Shown one piece after another: positions 50,497 to 63,300 of a stretch of DNA of 64,000 nucleotides. The notes below the pieces were generated by a model, which was given only the letters and a program-made list of their open reading frames with translations, did no database searches and was not told where the DNA came from. Origin of the DNA: Pelodera strongyloides (taxonomy: Eukaryota > Nematoda > Chromadorea > Rhabditida > Rhabditidae); NCBI GenBank assembly GCA_036852015.1, contig JAANDG010000534.1, forward strand, positions 1 through 64,000, read 5' to 3'. The stretch's first letter is position 1; each line of letters opens with the position of its first letter. The position numbers and the translations under genes were made by a program.

Positions 50497-53400
50497 CTAA
50501 TTAGATACAAACTTGACATGACTCAGCAATTCCTTTAGTTGATCCGCCGTTCTGCCTTTGCACTCTGCTACCTAAACAGAATGTACAATCAAATACACGC
50601 GCACCTTTAGTACTGAACAAAGAGAACATCTGAATCTACCTTTGATATGGCACATAGAGCACAAATGCATTTTACTTCAATCCGCCGGACCGCCAGCCTA
50701 TTCATCAACTTTTATATTCCTAGTCACAATGCGTTACAAAACTAAGGCGTCAGATTGTGGTGGTAACAATATGTTATTTTATGATACAGATTGCATTTAC
50801 TATTCCTGATCACTAAGTAAAAATAAAAATAAAGATATTATATATAGCCAACCTCCAAAATTATCGATTCCATATTGTCTTCTGTGATGATCTCACCTAA
50901 ACAGAGACATATTTAGAGGACCGCAAGTGTCCCCAGAAAGAAGGCACAACAAAATATGAAATAAAGAAAGTTACGATAGTGAACAAATAATCCAAGAGAT
51001 AAAAACAGGCATTATATCACAAAACGATAATTTCGTCTTGACTCTTTAGCCTACAAAAAGAATGTCACAAACTAGAAGGTTAAAAACAATGTAGTACGTA
51101 ATAAGTACAATCACGTACCTGTGGGTAAAACAGCGCCCTGAAGTTTACTTCCGATTTGCTTCAACCAATTCTGAAGAGTGCTTTCAACCTCATACTCGCT
51201 ACCTAAATATAATGAATAATCAACAACAAAATGCGTCTCGCAATTACAAAATCCATAGGCTCAAACTCAGCTCAAAATAATAGCTCAAAATATCAGTGCA
51301 AAATAATGAAAAAATAAATATCATTTTCATTTCAACCCAAACTGATCAATCAGTAGTTACCTGTCAATCTATCAACATTCCATGATCTACATACACTATA
51401 GTCACGTGTACTGTACCAGAAATCAATTACAGAGCGACCTCCTACCGTAGCACTGACCACTTAATGTCCGAAGTATAGTGTTCAACGGGAAAAAAGCCAT
51501 ACGCCCCCCCCCCCCCCACTAAGGTAACTGTGTAATTCATCGTAACTGGTAACCTACCAGAACTGTGCAACTCGTTCTCTAATCGGTGAATATTCTTCTT
51601 CAGTGAGTTTTGTTCGCTTTCCGCAATTCCAATCGATCGACGAATATTTCGTAAATCGGCTTCACGCTCTGAAAAAATGAACCATGAACTCTCAAATGGT
51701 TCGCTCCCTTTTTGAAGCAGAAAGCACACATTTCCTAGAAACACAACTTCTAGGTAGCGTAAGTTCTTAAGTGTTACACTAATTCCAAACACTGAAAGTA
51801 CCAACTTACGTCGATTGTACTCGATAAACTGCTGAGAGAAAATGGGGACATCGGTATTCTCCACCATTTGGTTGCTTAATGAAGAATACACGGAGGTAGA
51901 AGGGCCGGAGGAAAGGCGACTCTGGAAATAAGCATCGTGCAAATACCTAGAAGTTGAACAAAACATAGTAATACACCGAGCACGCGTGGTGGACTTAGGT
52001 CCAGGTTTATAAGTGATGAAAAAGTGTAAGTAACTGATTGTTCAGACTTACGATAGCATTATAATACCAACTGCAGTTCGAACTCGACACAAAAAAAACA
52101 GTAAAGTGTGAGTGTTTTAAACAAATATTGTTTTCCTCGTGCCTAAGAGCAGAAAAAGGGATAACATATATGTGTCGGCTGCTGTACCATATATTGGTCT
52201 ACATGCACCATGCACGAAAAGATCCTACGCAGGAAAACATATCTTAAGATAACAAAACAGACACAACGAAAGATATATGAACAATAAAGCATACCTGATG
52301 AATCCTCTTCCTATTTCCTCCACTCATCGCACTTTGCAACGTTTCCAATTCGTCGGTGTTCAACTTGAGAATTGCTTCCTCGCTTGCCTAAACGAAGTAA
52401 AAAGTTAATCGTCTTCGATAAAAAAAATACAACAACCCGACTCCGACAAGGCGAGACTTCTCTGACAAGTTACAGACGAAGCTCGGGTACCCGGTACCAC
52501 CATATTTATCAATATTCCCCTTTTTCACTATTGGACCCACATCCACTAGATTAATCCATGTATATATCCGCCACAAAGCGTTTGGTACCAATTCAAATTC
52601 AGATACCTAGCCCAGTTATAGAGGGTGTCAGCCCTTCTTATATAGTAAACAGCAAGGATCACGAAATCGAAAGTAAGCATCTAGCAATCTACAATATAGC
52701 ATCTAGCACAGCAATCACATTCGTGTCATAGGTCTGGTTCTTGTAGCACCCCAAAACCAAACAAACAAACAAGACCCCATCCCCATAATTGGAAGTGGAA
52801 GAATCGATAGTTAAAGGGAATATGCAGGCTCTTTTTGAAGTTAAGCTGTGTTAATAGAATGCGTGTTCCCCATTAAGGAAACAACAAAAAAAGTTGTCAA
52901 ACGTTTCCCAGTTAAAAGAAAATGATTTTCAAAGTTCACCTTTCCATAGTAAACGCGTTTACTGAAACCCTGGCTTACCGCCAGTGTCAATGGAGCAAAT
53001 TTCAACTTTGCATGCGGATATCGGCAAATAGCAAGATTCAATACGCAGGGCATGCAAATTCGAATTTACATATTCAGTCGTCTATTTAATGCATGTCTGG
53101 TATGGAAACGCCAGTTACGTGTTTTTTTTTGCGCATTTTGACTGCATACATATTCGCTTTAACAACATCTCAAAGTCTGATCAACATATCCACTATCCAC
53201 ACTAGGAACTAGGAATAGCGACAAGCAAATATGCAAAATCATAAATCGGAAAATAAAGTTTTTCAAAGTGACACTGAATTAGCATAGTACAATTAAAGAA
53301 TCAGAAACGTAAAGGAAAGGCCTGCATACCTGATCGGTTGGCAATCCAGCCTGTCGGAACAGCTTTCTCTGCTTCATTACCAGTGTCTTTTTCACTAAAT

Positions 53401-55425
53401 AAACATATACTAGGGTAAGACTATACTTTACAACGTAAAGTTAAACAAATCCACACAAAAAGGATAATGCGAAAATAATAGTTTTCATTAAAGTTAATCT
53501 GTTATAATATAATGTAAATGCCGTGTAAAACATGGGCCTCATTTCAATAACAAAATACAAAAATAGGGCATATAGGGGATTCAAGATTCAACGTCAAATG
53601 CTCAGTGCATTATGCCTTGCAATTTTACCTTTTGGATAAAGAAACGTTGAGCTGCTCAAACATATCCGAGGGACAACAGTTTCACAAAAGGCAATTAGAC
53701 TAATTAAAAAAAAACGAACGAGCAAATTCATAGTAGCTGGGCGTCTTCCTGTACGTCTCCATCTCCCTCTCATAGGTGGCCCGTTCCTCAGTTGCTTCAT
53801 CAATGAATACCTGAAGAGGCAGAAGAGTGAAAGAGATAATTAATGGAAATTACTCTCGTCATTCACAATTATAGCCTAACCATACTTATATACAAAGTTT
53901 CAAACGTATCATAAGAAATTCACATAATATGAAACAATTGCATATGCATACCTCGATATTGAGCTGTGACACTCTTTTTATACCCGAACACGAAAATTTG
54001 CATTTCGTAACGCACATCGGTATGCAAATTAGGCTACAGTTACTCTTTTATATAATAAGATAGCGTCCCCGATTGTCTTACCACTATCACCATACGTAAA
54101 CCACACAAAGAACTCAGGGGCGGACTACTAAAATACACGTTACACCCAGCATTTATTACAAATGTATGAAACATGGAACTATATAAGCGTGCTGCACAAA
54201 AATAACACTCTTTTCACTTCACGTGTACCGTCTACCATGGTTCGTCTAATCCAGAATAAATACACGAGTAATTTGATTGTATAATCAAAGTAAAATCAAG
54301 TAAAATTGTATAATCAAATAATCAAGTAAAATGAGTACCTGTCTCTCGTCATCACTCAACTTCTGCCACTCGCCCGCCAAGGCGACGTTTATTCCCGATT
54401 GATCGGCACCTTGATTACGGGTACCGTACTTTCCACGGTTTGTACTGGAAAACATAAAAGCAGTGACTAACACTTGTGGATAATTGACAACCACTGACCT
54501 GATAAAGTCAGTTATGCAAAATACAAAAAAAAAGAAGTACATAAATCACAGAATGCACCTACACTACTCTACTTCCCCAGTGTGGGAATAATATGTTATA
54601 GTATACATAGGACATGTTAACTCCGCGTTGACACTACAACATTGGCTAGCCAACTTACAAACAACAAACACTACCAAGTGACAATAAATGCAATAATAGA
54701 AAAAGGAAATGACGAATCGGTAAACAATGTTGCTGATGGGAAAGTGAAATCTACCTCAAAAAGAGCACATATGCACTGCGGGGCCGTCGTGGGGCTTGTG
54801 GGTCTTCAAGCTTCACCCAGGTCCGGCCAGTTGAGTTTGTGCGCTAGAAAAACGAGAAGATAAAGAGAGGACAAAACACTCCTTCACAATCTGAGCATCA
54901 GAGATTACTGTAAGCTGCACAATGTAGAGAATCCTTTTCTTAATACAGTACGCGTGCACGATCGTATGACTTCGCACAATCTGAACCCATCATTTGATCC
55001 GCTCGACGACTCACTCAACTCACGTTGGGATTGATCGGAAATCCAACCAGCGGATTTACGTTACCCGTCCACTACGCTGACACAACCAAATCAAGAAACC
55101 TACTCTCTTCCCCTTGTATCTGCGTCGTTTCTTCTTTGAAGGATCGGTATCAGACTCGTCTGATCCCACACTTCCTTCCCTTTCGGCGTTAGTTTCTTCA
55201 TCCTCAGACTTCACGAAACTCTAAATAAATAAAATCAACCACAAAGAATGGAAGTATGTTATTCAAAGTTGACCGTAACACTTTTCGTCAAGTCCAACAC
55301 TATTTCAAAATAACCGAGAATTCAAATGTTACATCGTTCAGATCGTCGACCACTCCTTGCCCGCTCTCCACTCTGCGTGTGGCATCCATGTAACGACGTA
55401 AGATTTCATCCAAAGATACTGGCAT
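50497..55425 (-). CDS. HMG20: HMG20A/B-like HMG-box protein with C-terminal coiled coil
   Basis: A homologue of vertebrate HMG20A (iBRAF) and HMG20B (BRAF35), chromatin proteins linked to the LSD1-CoREST complex. About twelve exons. The start MPVSLDEILRRYMDA is 9 nt after an acceptor. An acidic segment and a basic stretch KKKRRRYKGKR precede the HMG box, which runs APRRPRSAYVLFL, ALAGEWQKLSDDERQ, VFIDEATEERATYEREM. After it, ENTDVPIFSQQFIEYN (51,811-51,900) matches the DIPIFTEEFLNH motif of the family. It leads into a coiled coil (EREADLRNIRRSIGIAE, NSLKKNIHRLENEL). The C-terminus ends VAECKGRTADQLKELL. A C14 run sits in one intron (51,507). The family call rests on the order of HMG box, PIF motif and coiled coil. 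Confidence 0.87.
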
Positions 55426-55505
55426 ATCGTCTCTCTACAAAGACAAGCACTTTAAAGCAGGAAAGTAGACTAAATCCAAAAAGGACGTATACAACAAAAA
55501 TCTAT

Positions 55506-56425
55506 GGTGCTCCTTTACTTGGGGGGGGGCAGTCAAAATTTTTTTAATACTGGCTTCTGAGGGCTCAAACTTCGCACATAGAGGGGTAATCGATCACGAC
55601 AAATCGATTGGTGATAAAATTATCGATCGTCGATCATCTATTTATTGATTTTTTCTTATTTTTCAAATTTACCCTTTTCTGGCCAATTTTACCGTTTTTG
55701 CCCCTAATTTTGTCCTTTCAAGTGGGAGGCTAATCTGGAGAAGGAATAATCAATGATTGGTCCATGGGAAGGTGCCAACATTGCCTATGGCAAAGTGGGA
55801 GGGTAGAGCTACGCATAAGTACACGGATCGATCAGCCCAATCATTTTTTGTGTTACCCAATCAGTCATTCTCTTCTTGCTTTGTTTTTGCGGAGTAATCT
55901 GTGGAGTATTTTGAAGGGAAAGCTTAGAGGCCCCGCAAGGGATACAATACAACAACGAGTTCATCGACGAACTGTTCATTGAAGAATTGTGGAAATTGGA
56001 ATTTAAGGGCGAAAGCCTCATGTACAAATTCTGGGATGTCGCCGCCCAACTAACTCTACCCTACGACGTAGAAACGCCGCCGGCCTTCGATTGCTTTTGT
56101 ATGTTCGCATGTTCGCATGTGTGCATGTTGCACTGCACAAAGCACAGCGAATGATAATGCTAAGTTTTCTGTTTACGCTTATGTGCAACGGAAATTGGAG
56201 GAGAAAGGACAAAAACGGTAAAATTAGTGGCAAAAACGGTAAAATTGGCCATAAAAGGGTAAATTTGAAAAATAAGAAAAAAATCAATAAATAGATGATC
56301 GACGATCGATAATTTTATCACCAATCGATTTGTCGTGATCGATTACCCCTCTATGTGCGAAGTTTGAGCCCTCAGAAGCCAGTATTAAAAAAATTTTGAC
56401 TGCCCCCCCCAAGTAAAGGAGCACC
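55506..56425. mobile_element. Foldback element with about 210-bp inverted repeats and 8-bp target duplication
   Basis: Left end GGTGCTCCTTTACTTGGGG, right end the complement. Arms 55,506-55,715 and 56,215-56,425 mirror each other with few differences. Flanked by AAATCTAT at 55,498-55,505 and 56,426-56,433. The unique middle (about 500 bp) encodes nothing recognisable. Sits between the PRIM2 and HMG20 genes. Confidence 0.88.
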
Positions 56426-56530
56426 AAATCTATTATGGTTGTAGAGGACATCATAAGCGAATAAAGAGGACATATGTCAGATTTGCTCGATAAAATACTT
56501 TTCCGATCAGCATCAGCGTAATACGGGATA

Positions 56531-56810
56531 GCAGATCCACAAATCACATAAATTCCGGTCCGTTCGGACTGTTAAAACGCTTAATTCATAAATACTTCAG
56601 CCTTACAATTAGCAAAAGTTTGGGGTGGCATGAAAATACAATCCAATTCCGCGCAGCGCAAATCACACGAATCACGAAGCACAAATCACATAATTCCGGT
56701 CCGTTCTGCAGGCTTCAAAAGGACCGTTAAAACGATTAATTAATAAAAACTTCAGGCTTACAATTAGCATGTTTGAGATGGGATGAAAATACAGCACAAT
56801 TCCGCACCTT
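56531..56810 (+). repeat. Tandem duplication of about 140 bp
   Basis: ATTCCGGTCCGTTC, TTAAAACG, CTTACAATTAGCA and GATGAAAATACA appear in the same order twice (56,531-56,660 and 56,688-56,810). In the PRIM2-HMG20 intergenic region. Confidence 0.7.
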
Positions 56811-57387
56811 TGCCGCACGGTCCTCTCTCACGAGAGATATGAGAGAAAAAGATGGAACATTTGCGGAACTACGGTAGAAGGACCAGAATCTTTGAGGCCG
56901 AGCCATACGTATATTAGATTACAAAATAGACAAAATAAATATAGTTATGGGATACCAAAGAGCACCCACATCCCACAAAAAAAAACAATCTACCGAATAT
57001 CGAATCTTTATTCTTTCTCATAAACAATACACCTCCAGAACGCATTCACATGATTACCACAAAAAAGTACATTATTGTAAAACAACTTAAAATTGTTCCA
57101 GCAAAAAAACTATGGATTCAATGCAAATCGAATTTCACCCGATCAAATAACGGAAATAATTACATCAATTACATCAAATAATCTAGATCCTCGCTCTCAA
57201 ACGAAAACCGTTACTAATGAATACCTTGCAAATAGTAAATCTATCCGCGCTACAATAAACAGTCACGAGGCAGGTATGTGTAATGTTGTTAAAAATCAAT
57301 TCCCCAATCCAAGCGCATAGCACAACCAAGTGAACAAAGTGTAAAAAAACAATAGTCCAAAGTATGGTGTCAAGATTTTCCAATACA

Positions 57388-60300
57388 TTATTCTTCATCA
57401 AAACTATCATCTGGATCTTGGGAACCAGATGGAACAACAGGGACCTGCTGGACAGCGATAGAAGTGACGAGCTTCACTTCTTCAGAACCACGCTTTCCGT
57501 TGACAACCTGAATAATTAGTATAAGAATCTTATTACATAAAGGAGAAGAGTTTACTGTTTTTGTTCGAAGAAGTGTGTGAGCGCACATTTGCATCTTGCA
57601 GAAGTTGCATTGTTGCATAGATTTCAGGCACCACATGAATACCCACAATTTTCATGCGTGAAATGGGTAAGGCCGAAGGCCGATCCCACCCCACATCCAG
57701 TCAGAGAAGAGTCCGAAATTCAAAAATGCAAATTAGCGTCCGATAGTCTGATAGCATCAGAAGTGTGATCAGTGATATTGAGCTTCCTTTTGCACATAGA
57801 GGTTTCACTAAGAAATAAATAAAAATACTCTAAAGACCGAACCTGCTGTGACAATTCGTAGAATTGATTTGGATGTGTAATCGCTTGTCCAAGTCCTCCC
57901 TCTGCCATCTGATGGCTGAATTCAAAGTGTCTGGTACACGCCTTGTCGAACTGACTCTTCCCCACCATTGTCACAATCTAGAAGGGATGACGAGTTTACA
58001 ATTTGTAAATTGGAGTGGATCAATATAAGTACACAAGTATCATTTCATCATTTCACTAAACACCGCAGCATAGAATAAACTTTTCTGGACAACACAGATG
58101 CCGTTACATACAAAGTATAAGTGTACAATTCGGCACGTGAATAAAATCTAACTTGTACATTTCAGCGAAAATATACCGAAAAGAGAACACACTATAAATT
58201 TTGTCCTACATCCCACAATATCGGTCATTTCATCGATGAGACTGTAAGGCAACAAACATATGTAATAGAAATAAAAATCGTAAGATGACGAATTCACTGA
58301 CCATATCAACCTGTTGTTTGTTGAGGCCTTCCTTCTGCAATCGTTGCGCGAGTAGTTTCGGTTCACTGTGCTTGTACGGACAACCTGATTGAGTTATTAA
58401 TAAAATACAGTAAGTGTAAACTGTAAACCAAACTATGCACATTTACACAAGTGAAAAAAATAATTGGCGTTGCCCTTTACCGCACAGGCGGCGTGGATAC
58501 ACACGAAGCATCAAACGAATCTTGCTCAAAAACAATAGATTTGCTAAAAACGACTCTCAAAATAACATTTATTACGAAAACAAAATGTCTTACCATGACA
58601 ATCGTGTGTTGTTGGAGCTGCTCCCAGAATAATTGCAGAACAAGGGAGAGCCGGATAATCCATCCGACGGCCTTCCTTACCGTACATATGACGAATATTG
58701 TAGGCGTATTGTTTTTCAAACTAAAACAAAAAAGCAGACATGCTTACAATCAATTGATCGAAAATACGCCCACATATTCGATATCATACACTTTCGTTCA
58801 CAGAGCATTTATAGATAATAAAATCGAATATTTAAAGCAAAATACCGGCCGGTTTTTGAAACGCACTGCGTACACCTGCTTTCTTATGCAGCATATGCAA
58901 ATGAGAAAAAATTAGAATAAAAACTAAACCCCAATTAGACCCCACTTTACATAAATGCACATTCATGCAAGTACTTGAGATGTGTTTCAAAAACCGGCTG
59001 GTATTTCGCTTCAAGCAAAAACAAAGCAAGCAATAATTATCAAAGCTCAAAAAGTAGCACACCTTTTCAGAGTCGATCTTCTTGGTGAATTCCTCCCTCA
59101 TAAACATCATCGCCTCATCCAACGACAGTCCGATTGCCTTCAGGAAGAGGCCGTATTGCTAAAATTGAGCGGTTGCAGCATTTGTAGTGATTGGATAATT
59201 TGGGTGATAAACGGTAATGGAAATATGCCTCAATGTAGTAATTTGACATCGCTCAACCATCAACCTTTCGCAAGTCCAACGCTTCATATAAAAGGCGCGA
59301 AACATTGAAACCTGTGCTCACTCTACTACAGGGTTTGTGACGAACCCAAATCTACCATCACCCAAATCTTAAAAAGTAAACGAAATGGTGTAATGCACTT
59401 ATAAAATGATGGTAATCTAGTCATGGAAACTAAGCAATAGATCACTGTACCCTTCTGGCTCCATGTCTCAAGTGATGATCAATCCGGAAACGATGGTGGA
59501 TGGTTTTCATACACAAGGGGAACGATGAGGCACACAACTGGAATATAAATGCTCTTTAAAGGACCGCAGTCACTACAAATTCGTATTTTTTATTCGCTTT
59601 TCATTAATTGTTCAAGTATGTGAAGAAAACGACGATTCCAGCGCCAAAGTACGGCAAAACGAACTCAGGGAGAGAAATCCCTGTTGATGACTTTTACTTA
59701 TATACCGTAGTTTATAATTGCCCGTATAGAGTTTCATAATAAATACCCTGCAGTGATAAACCACGCGCCAGGTGTAACACTGCAGGCTGTTCACTCTCCA
59801 AGTACCCCTGGCAATTGCATATATGCACCGGCGTCGGTCATTTATCAAAACTCATTCTCATTGATTTCTCTCCCTGAGTTCCATTTTATGTGGATTTTTA
59901 TGGGCTGCATATTGTTTTATAAATCTGCTTGCATCTAATAAAAATCGAATAAAAAAGTTAATTTTGAAGTGACTGCCTTCCTTTAAAGCGAAATACAGGC
60001 CGGTTTTTGAAACGCATCGTACAAATCTGAATTCTTACGTATTTATGCTAATTTGCTCGATTTTTTATTCTAATTTATGTTCCTTTGCAGAAGCTGCATA
60101 ATAATGTTGGTGTACTCAATGTGTTTCAAAAACCGGCCGGTATTTCGCTTTAACTGTGGTAAACCAAAACACTAATGCAATCTTACAAGAAGGACAAGAC
60201 TTGGTCACAGTCACTTGGCCTAATCATAAGTCAAATGCTAACTTGATTCTTACAAATCCGCAAGGACATAGCAATCCGAAAGCAGAACTAACCGAAACTA

Positions 60301-63300
60301 CCGTACCTTGTCAATCATAAACTACCGCACCTTGTCAATTATAAACTACCGTACCTTATCAAGCATAAACTACCGTACCTTGTCAATCATAAACTACCGT
60401 ACCTTATCAAGCATAAACTACAGTACCTTGTCAATCATAAACTACAGTACCTTGTCAATCATATGTCGGGTGACCCCGTCCTGTCCCTTTCCGGCGTAAT
60501 CCTTGCCCGAATATGCATTATTCACAAGTCTGGACAATCGGGGAAGGATCCGGCCGCCCTCTTCCATCATACCAAGGTGTTTGAACGCGCGCTGCAATAA
60601 GAAAAACACTCTGCTCAGGTGGAATATTCCTCTACATGTTGCTTGCGTTGCAGGGGCACAGGTTGGTGCGTTAAAACACGCACGAACCACCTCCGGATTG
60701 GTTTTGACCACCTCCGGATTGGTTTTGACCACCTCCGGATTGGTTTTGACCACCTCCGGATTGGTTTTGACCACCTCCGGATTGGTTTTGACCACCTCCG
60801 GATTGGTTTTGACCACCTCCGGATTGGTTTTGACCACCTCCGGATTGGTTTTGACCACCTCCGGATTGGTTTTGACCACCTCCGGATTGGTTTTGACCAC
60901 CTCCGGATTGGTTTTGACCACCTCCGGATTGGTTTTGACCACCTCCGGATTGGTTTTGACCAACTCCGGGAGCAATTCGAAATTAATACATTTGGCCGAA
61001 ACATCGCGTTTTATTAAAACGGACTACACTAAGCTAAAGAAACCACCTCCAACCACCTCCATTTACGCACGGAATTTATACCCTGTAATGCGTTGAAAGC
61101 CAAATTACTCAACACAACAATCACATACTACATATTACACGACGTATGACTACAACTACACTGTAACATAACTCAAATCGATGTATTTACAAAACGTGAT
61201 GTTGCCCGCTCTGAAGACACTGGGACATATTGTTTAATGTCGAGACACAGAAAACAGGAACACAGACAAATACTACTGAAAGGTACCGTAATACTCACAT
61301 TCATTGCCGCTGCCATATGAATCCTGAGCATTGACGTGATAATAACTTGAAGATCTGCGGACGATAAATAGGCCATTCCTTTCTTCAGAAGACAACGACG
61401 TCGCTTCACCAAGTCACACGCGTCCACGAAATCGATCTACAAAGCAAAGGAATCACAGAACATTCTACGATCTACAATTTGCTTCTACGCTTTTATAATA
61501 CAACACAGTGCAAGTTTTTAAAAGCTCCTGAAAAGACTGCTACAAATAAGAATCACCCAAGCAATGTGTTTCTTCACTAATTGAAATGATTGGAGCATAC
61601 ATGTCACATTGATACATACAGTAATAAATAATCACCTTCCAAAAGTTGTTCGCTTCCAAAGTGGCCAAACTGATACGACACGCATTTGATAAATCAGAAC
61701 CAAGTTGCCGACGTTCCTTCTCCGAAACCTGAATGAATAAACACATATACAGAGTGCGATAAATCGGCTTCCCGAGAAAAATGGCCTCCGAGAAGTTTAA
61801 AGGCCAGTTCGCTCGGCTTCAGAAATGAACCGGACGCCGGTGCACCGTTTCTGCGGATTCGATTGATATAACCCGGTATTCATTGTCTTTATCTTTTACA
61901 GTGCGAGGTAAGAGGGGGCGAAAATACAACTACGTCGAACCGCGTACAATGAAAGAAGGTTACATATTCTACATTCAATTCACTGATTCATTCACTTATC
62001 TGAGAGAAAAGAAGTGTTGTTTGCTTTATAATAGTTTATTGATGATGATATGAAAACGAACCAGTTATGATAGCTCAAAGGTGCAACAGCTGTTGGGCAA
62101 ATTCAAAATGTTTTTTTTTTCAGTTCTGAACCTAGCTTAGATTCATCCCTCAAACTAGACAAATAAACCATACTTGTTCGATATTTATTTTGTTCTCCTT
62201 CAAAAAAGAGGCCACCTCGTCTTGCGATTCGTTTTGCATACGAAATCTGCAATAAAAAAAGGGCTGAAAGCACGATACCACAAACCATTCCGTTGTTCGT
62301 TCTTGATTGTTGTTGTATCTGATTGATTGTATGATGAATAAAGTAGTCACAAATACGGTAATCTCGTGGCACAAAAATTACAGTAATTGTTCAAAAACAT
62401 TACGTGTCGTAGTAAACAATAATGTACCGAAAAAGGTACAACAGAATAGCTGATCTCGCAATCTAAAATTTACAATATTACCAGTTCTATTAAAGGGTAA
62501 CATGTTATAAGGGAAGAAACATACTTGAAAAGATCGGCCTCTTGTTGAATGAGCCACTTCTGTGACTCGGGGGATCGACAGAAAGCCAACCTACAAAGGG
62601 TAAAGGGTTTCAAATAGTCAAGTAGAACCGTACCAGAGAACTAACCCATCAAATTGACTCTCACATCTCCATTACGCAATCCACAAAGAGCTGTTTCAAT
62701 ATATGCACGTTTCAGTACATAACAACGGTGAATCTAATAGGATTAAGCTTCTACGACAGTAAAAACAAAGGTATACACAAACATTCTACATTCATATTCT
62801 ATGTTTACACAAAATAGTTACCAAGGCCCGAAACAACTCATCCTTATCGAGAGAAACAATAAAAATACCTCAAAATGAAATGTCCGATGATATCATGTTT
62901 CCGCAATTTGTACACTTCAGCCAATTCGCTATCCTAAACTGGAATATCATTTAAAATGTAATAATCAAGTTTATCCCATTTCAGTGTTTAGGGCATAAAT
63001 TTTCGCTTCAGCGTTAAGGACACCAATCAATTTGTTATTTTGAACAACTCGAATCAGGGGTACAAATTGGTGCGTGAAAACAAGCCCGAACCATCTCCGG
63101 AAGCAATTCGAAATTAATATATTTGACTGAAACATGATGTTTTATTAAAACGGTCTATCTCACTAAGTTAAAGAAACCGCCTCCATTTACGCACGGAATT
63201 TATATCCTGATTCGAATTGTGAAGTGTGTTCAAATACTAACCTTCAACGTTTTCACAGTCTTGTTTCTCATGACAGCTATAGGCATGAGCATCTTCAGCT

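Larger units (their letters stand above)
55426..57387. other. PRIM2-HMG20 intergenic region
   Basis: About 2 kb, nearly half of it the 920-bp foldback element. A 140-bp tandem duplication follows. TTTATT at 57,007 is a candidate PRIM2 poly(A) signal. No gene. Confidence 0.55.

Noticed and set aside
52813..53165. Another TTAA-family MITE (TTAAAGGGAATATGC...CGCTTTAAC)
   Set aside because: The ends are only weakly alike and no convincing internal inverted halves were found.
55326..56547. ORFs within and around the foldback element
   Set aside because: Mirror-image frames of the inverted arms, or shadows of the HMG20 exon. No transposase motif seen.
60301..60462. CRISPR-like array of short repeats
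   Set aside because: Units of 24 bp are directly adjacent with no spacers, in an animal genome. They are a tandem duplication of a splice-donor region.
60442..61096. Long repeat proteins in four frames (KTNPEVV, TTSGLVL, DHLRIGF and KPIRRWS units)
   Set aside because: They are translations of the 21-bp minisatellite, whose length is a multiple of three, so every frame stays open. There is no start or splice context, and the array lies in a PRIM2 intron.
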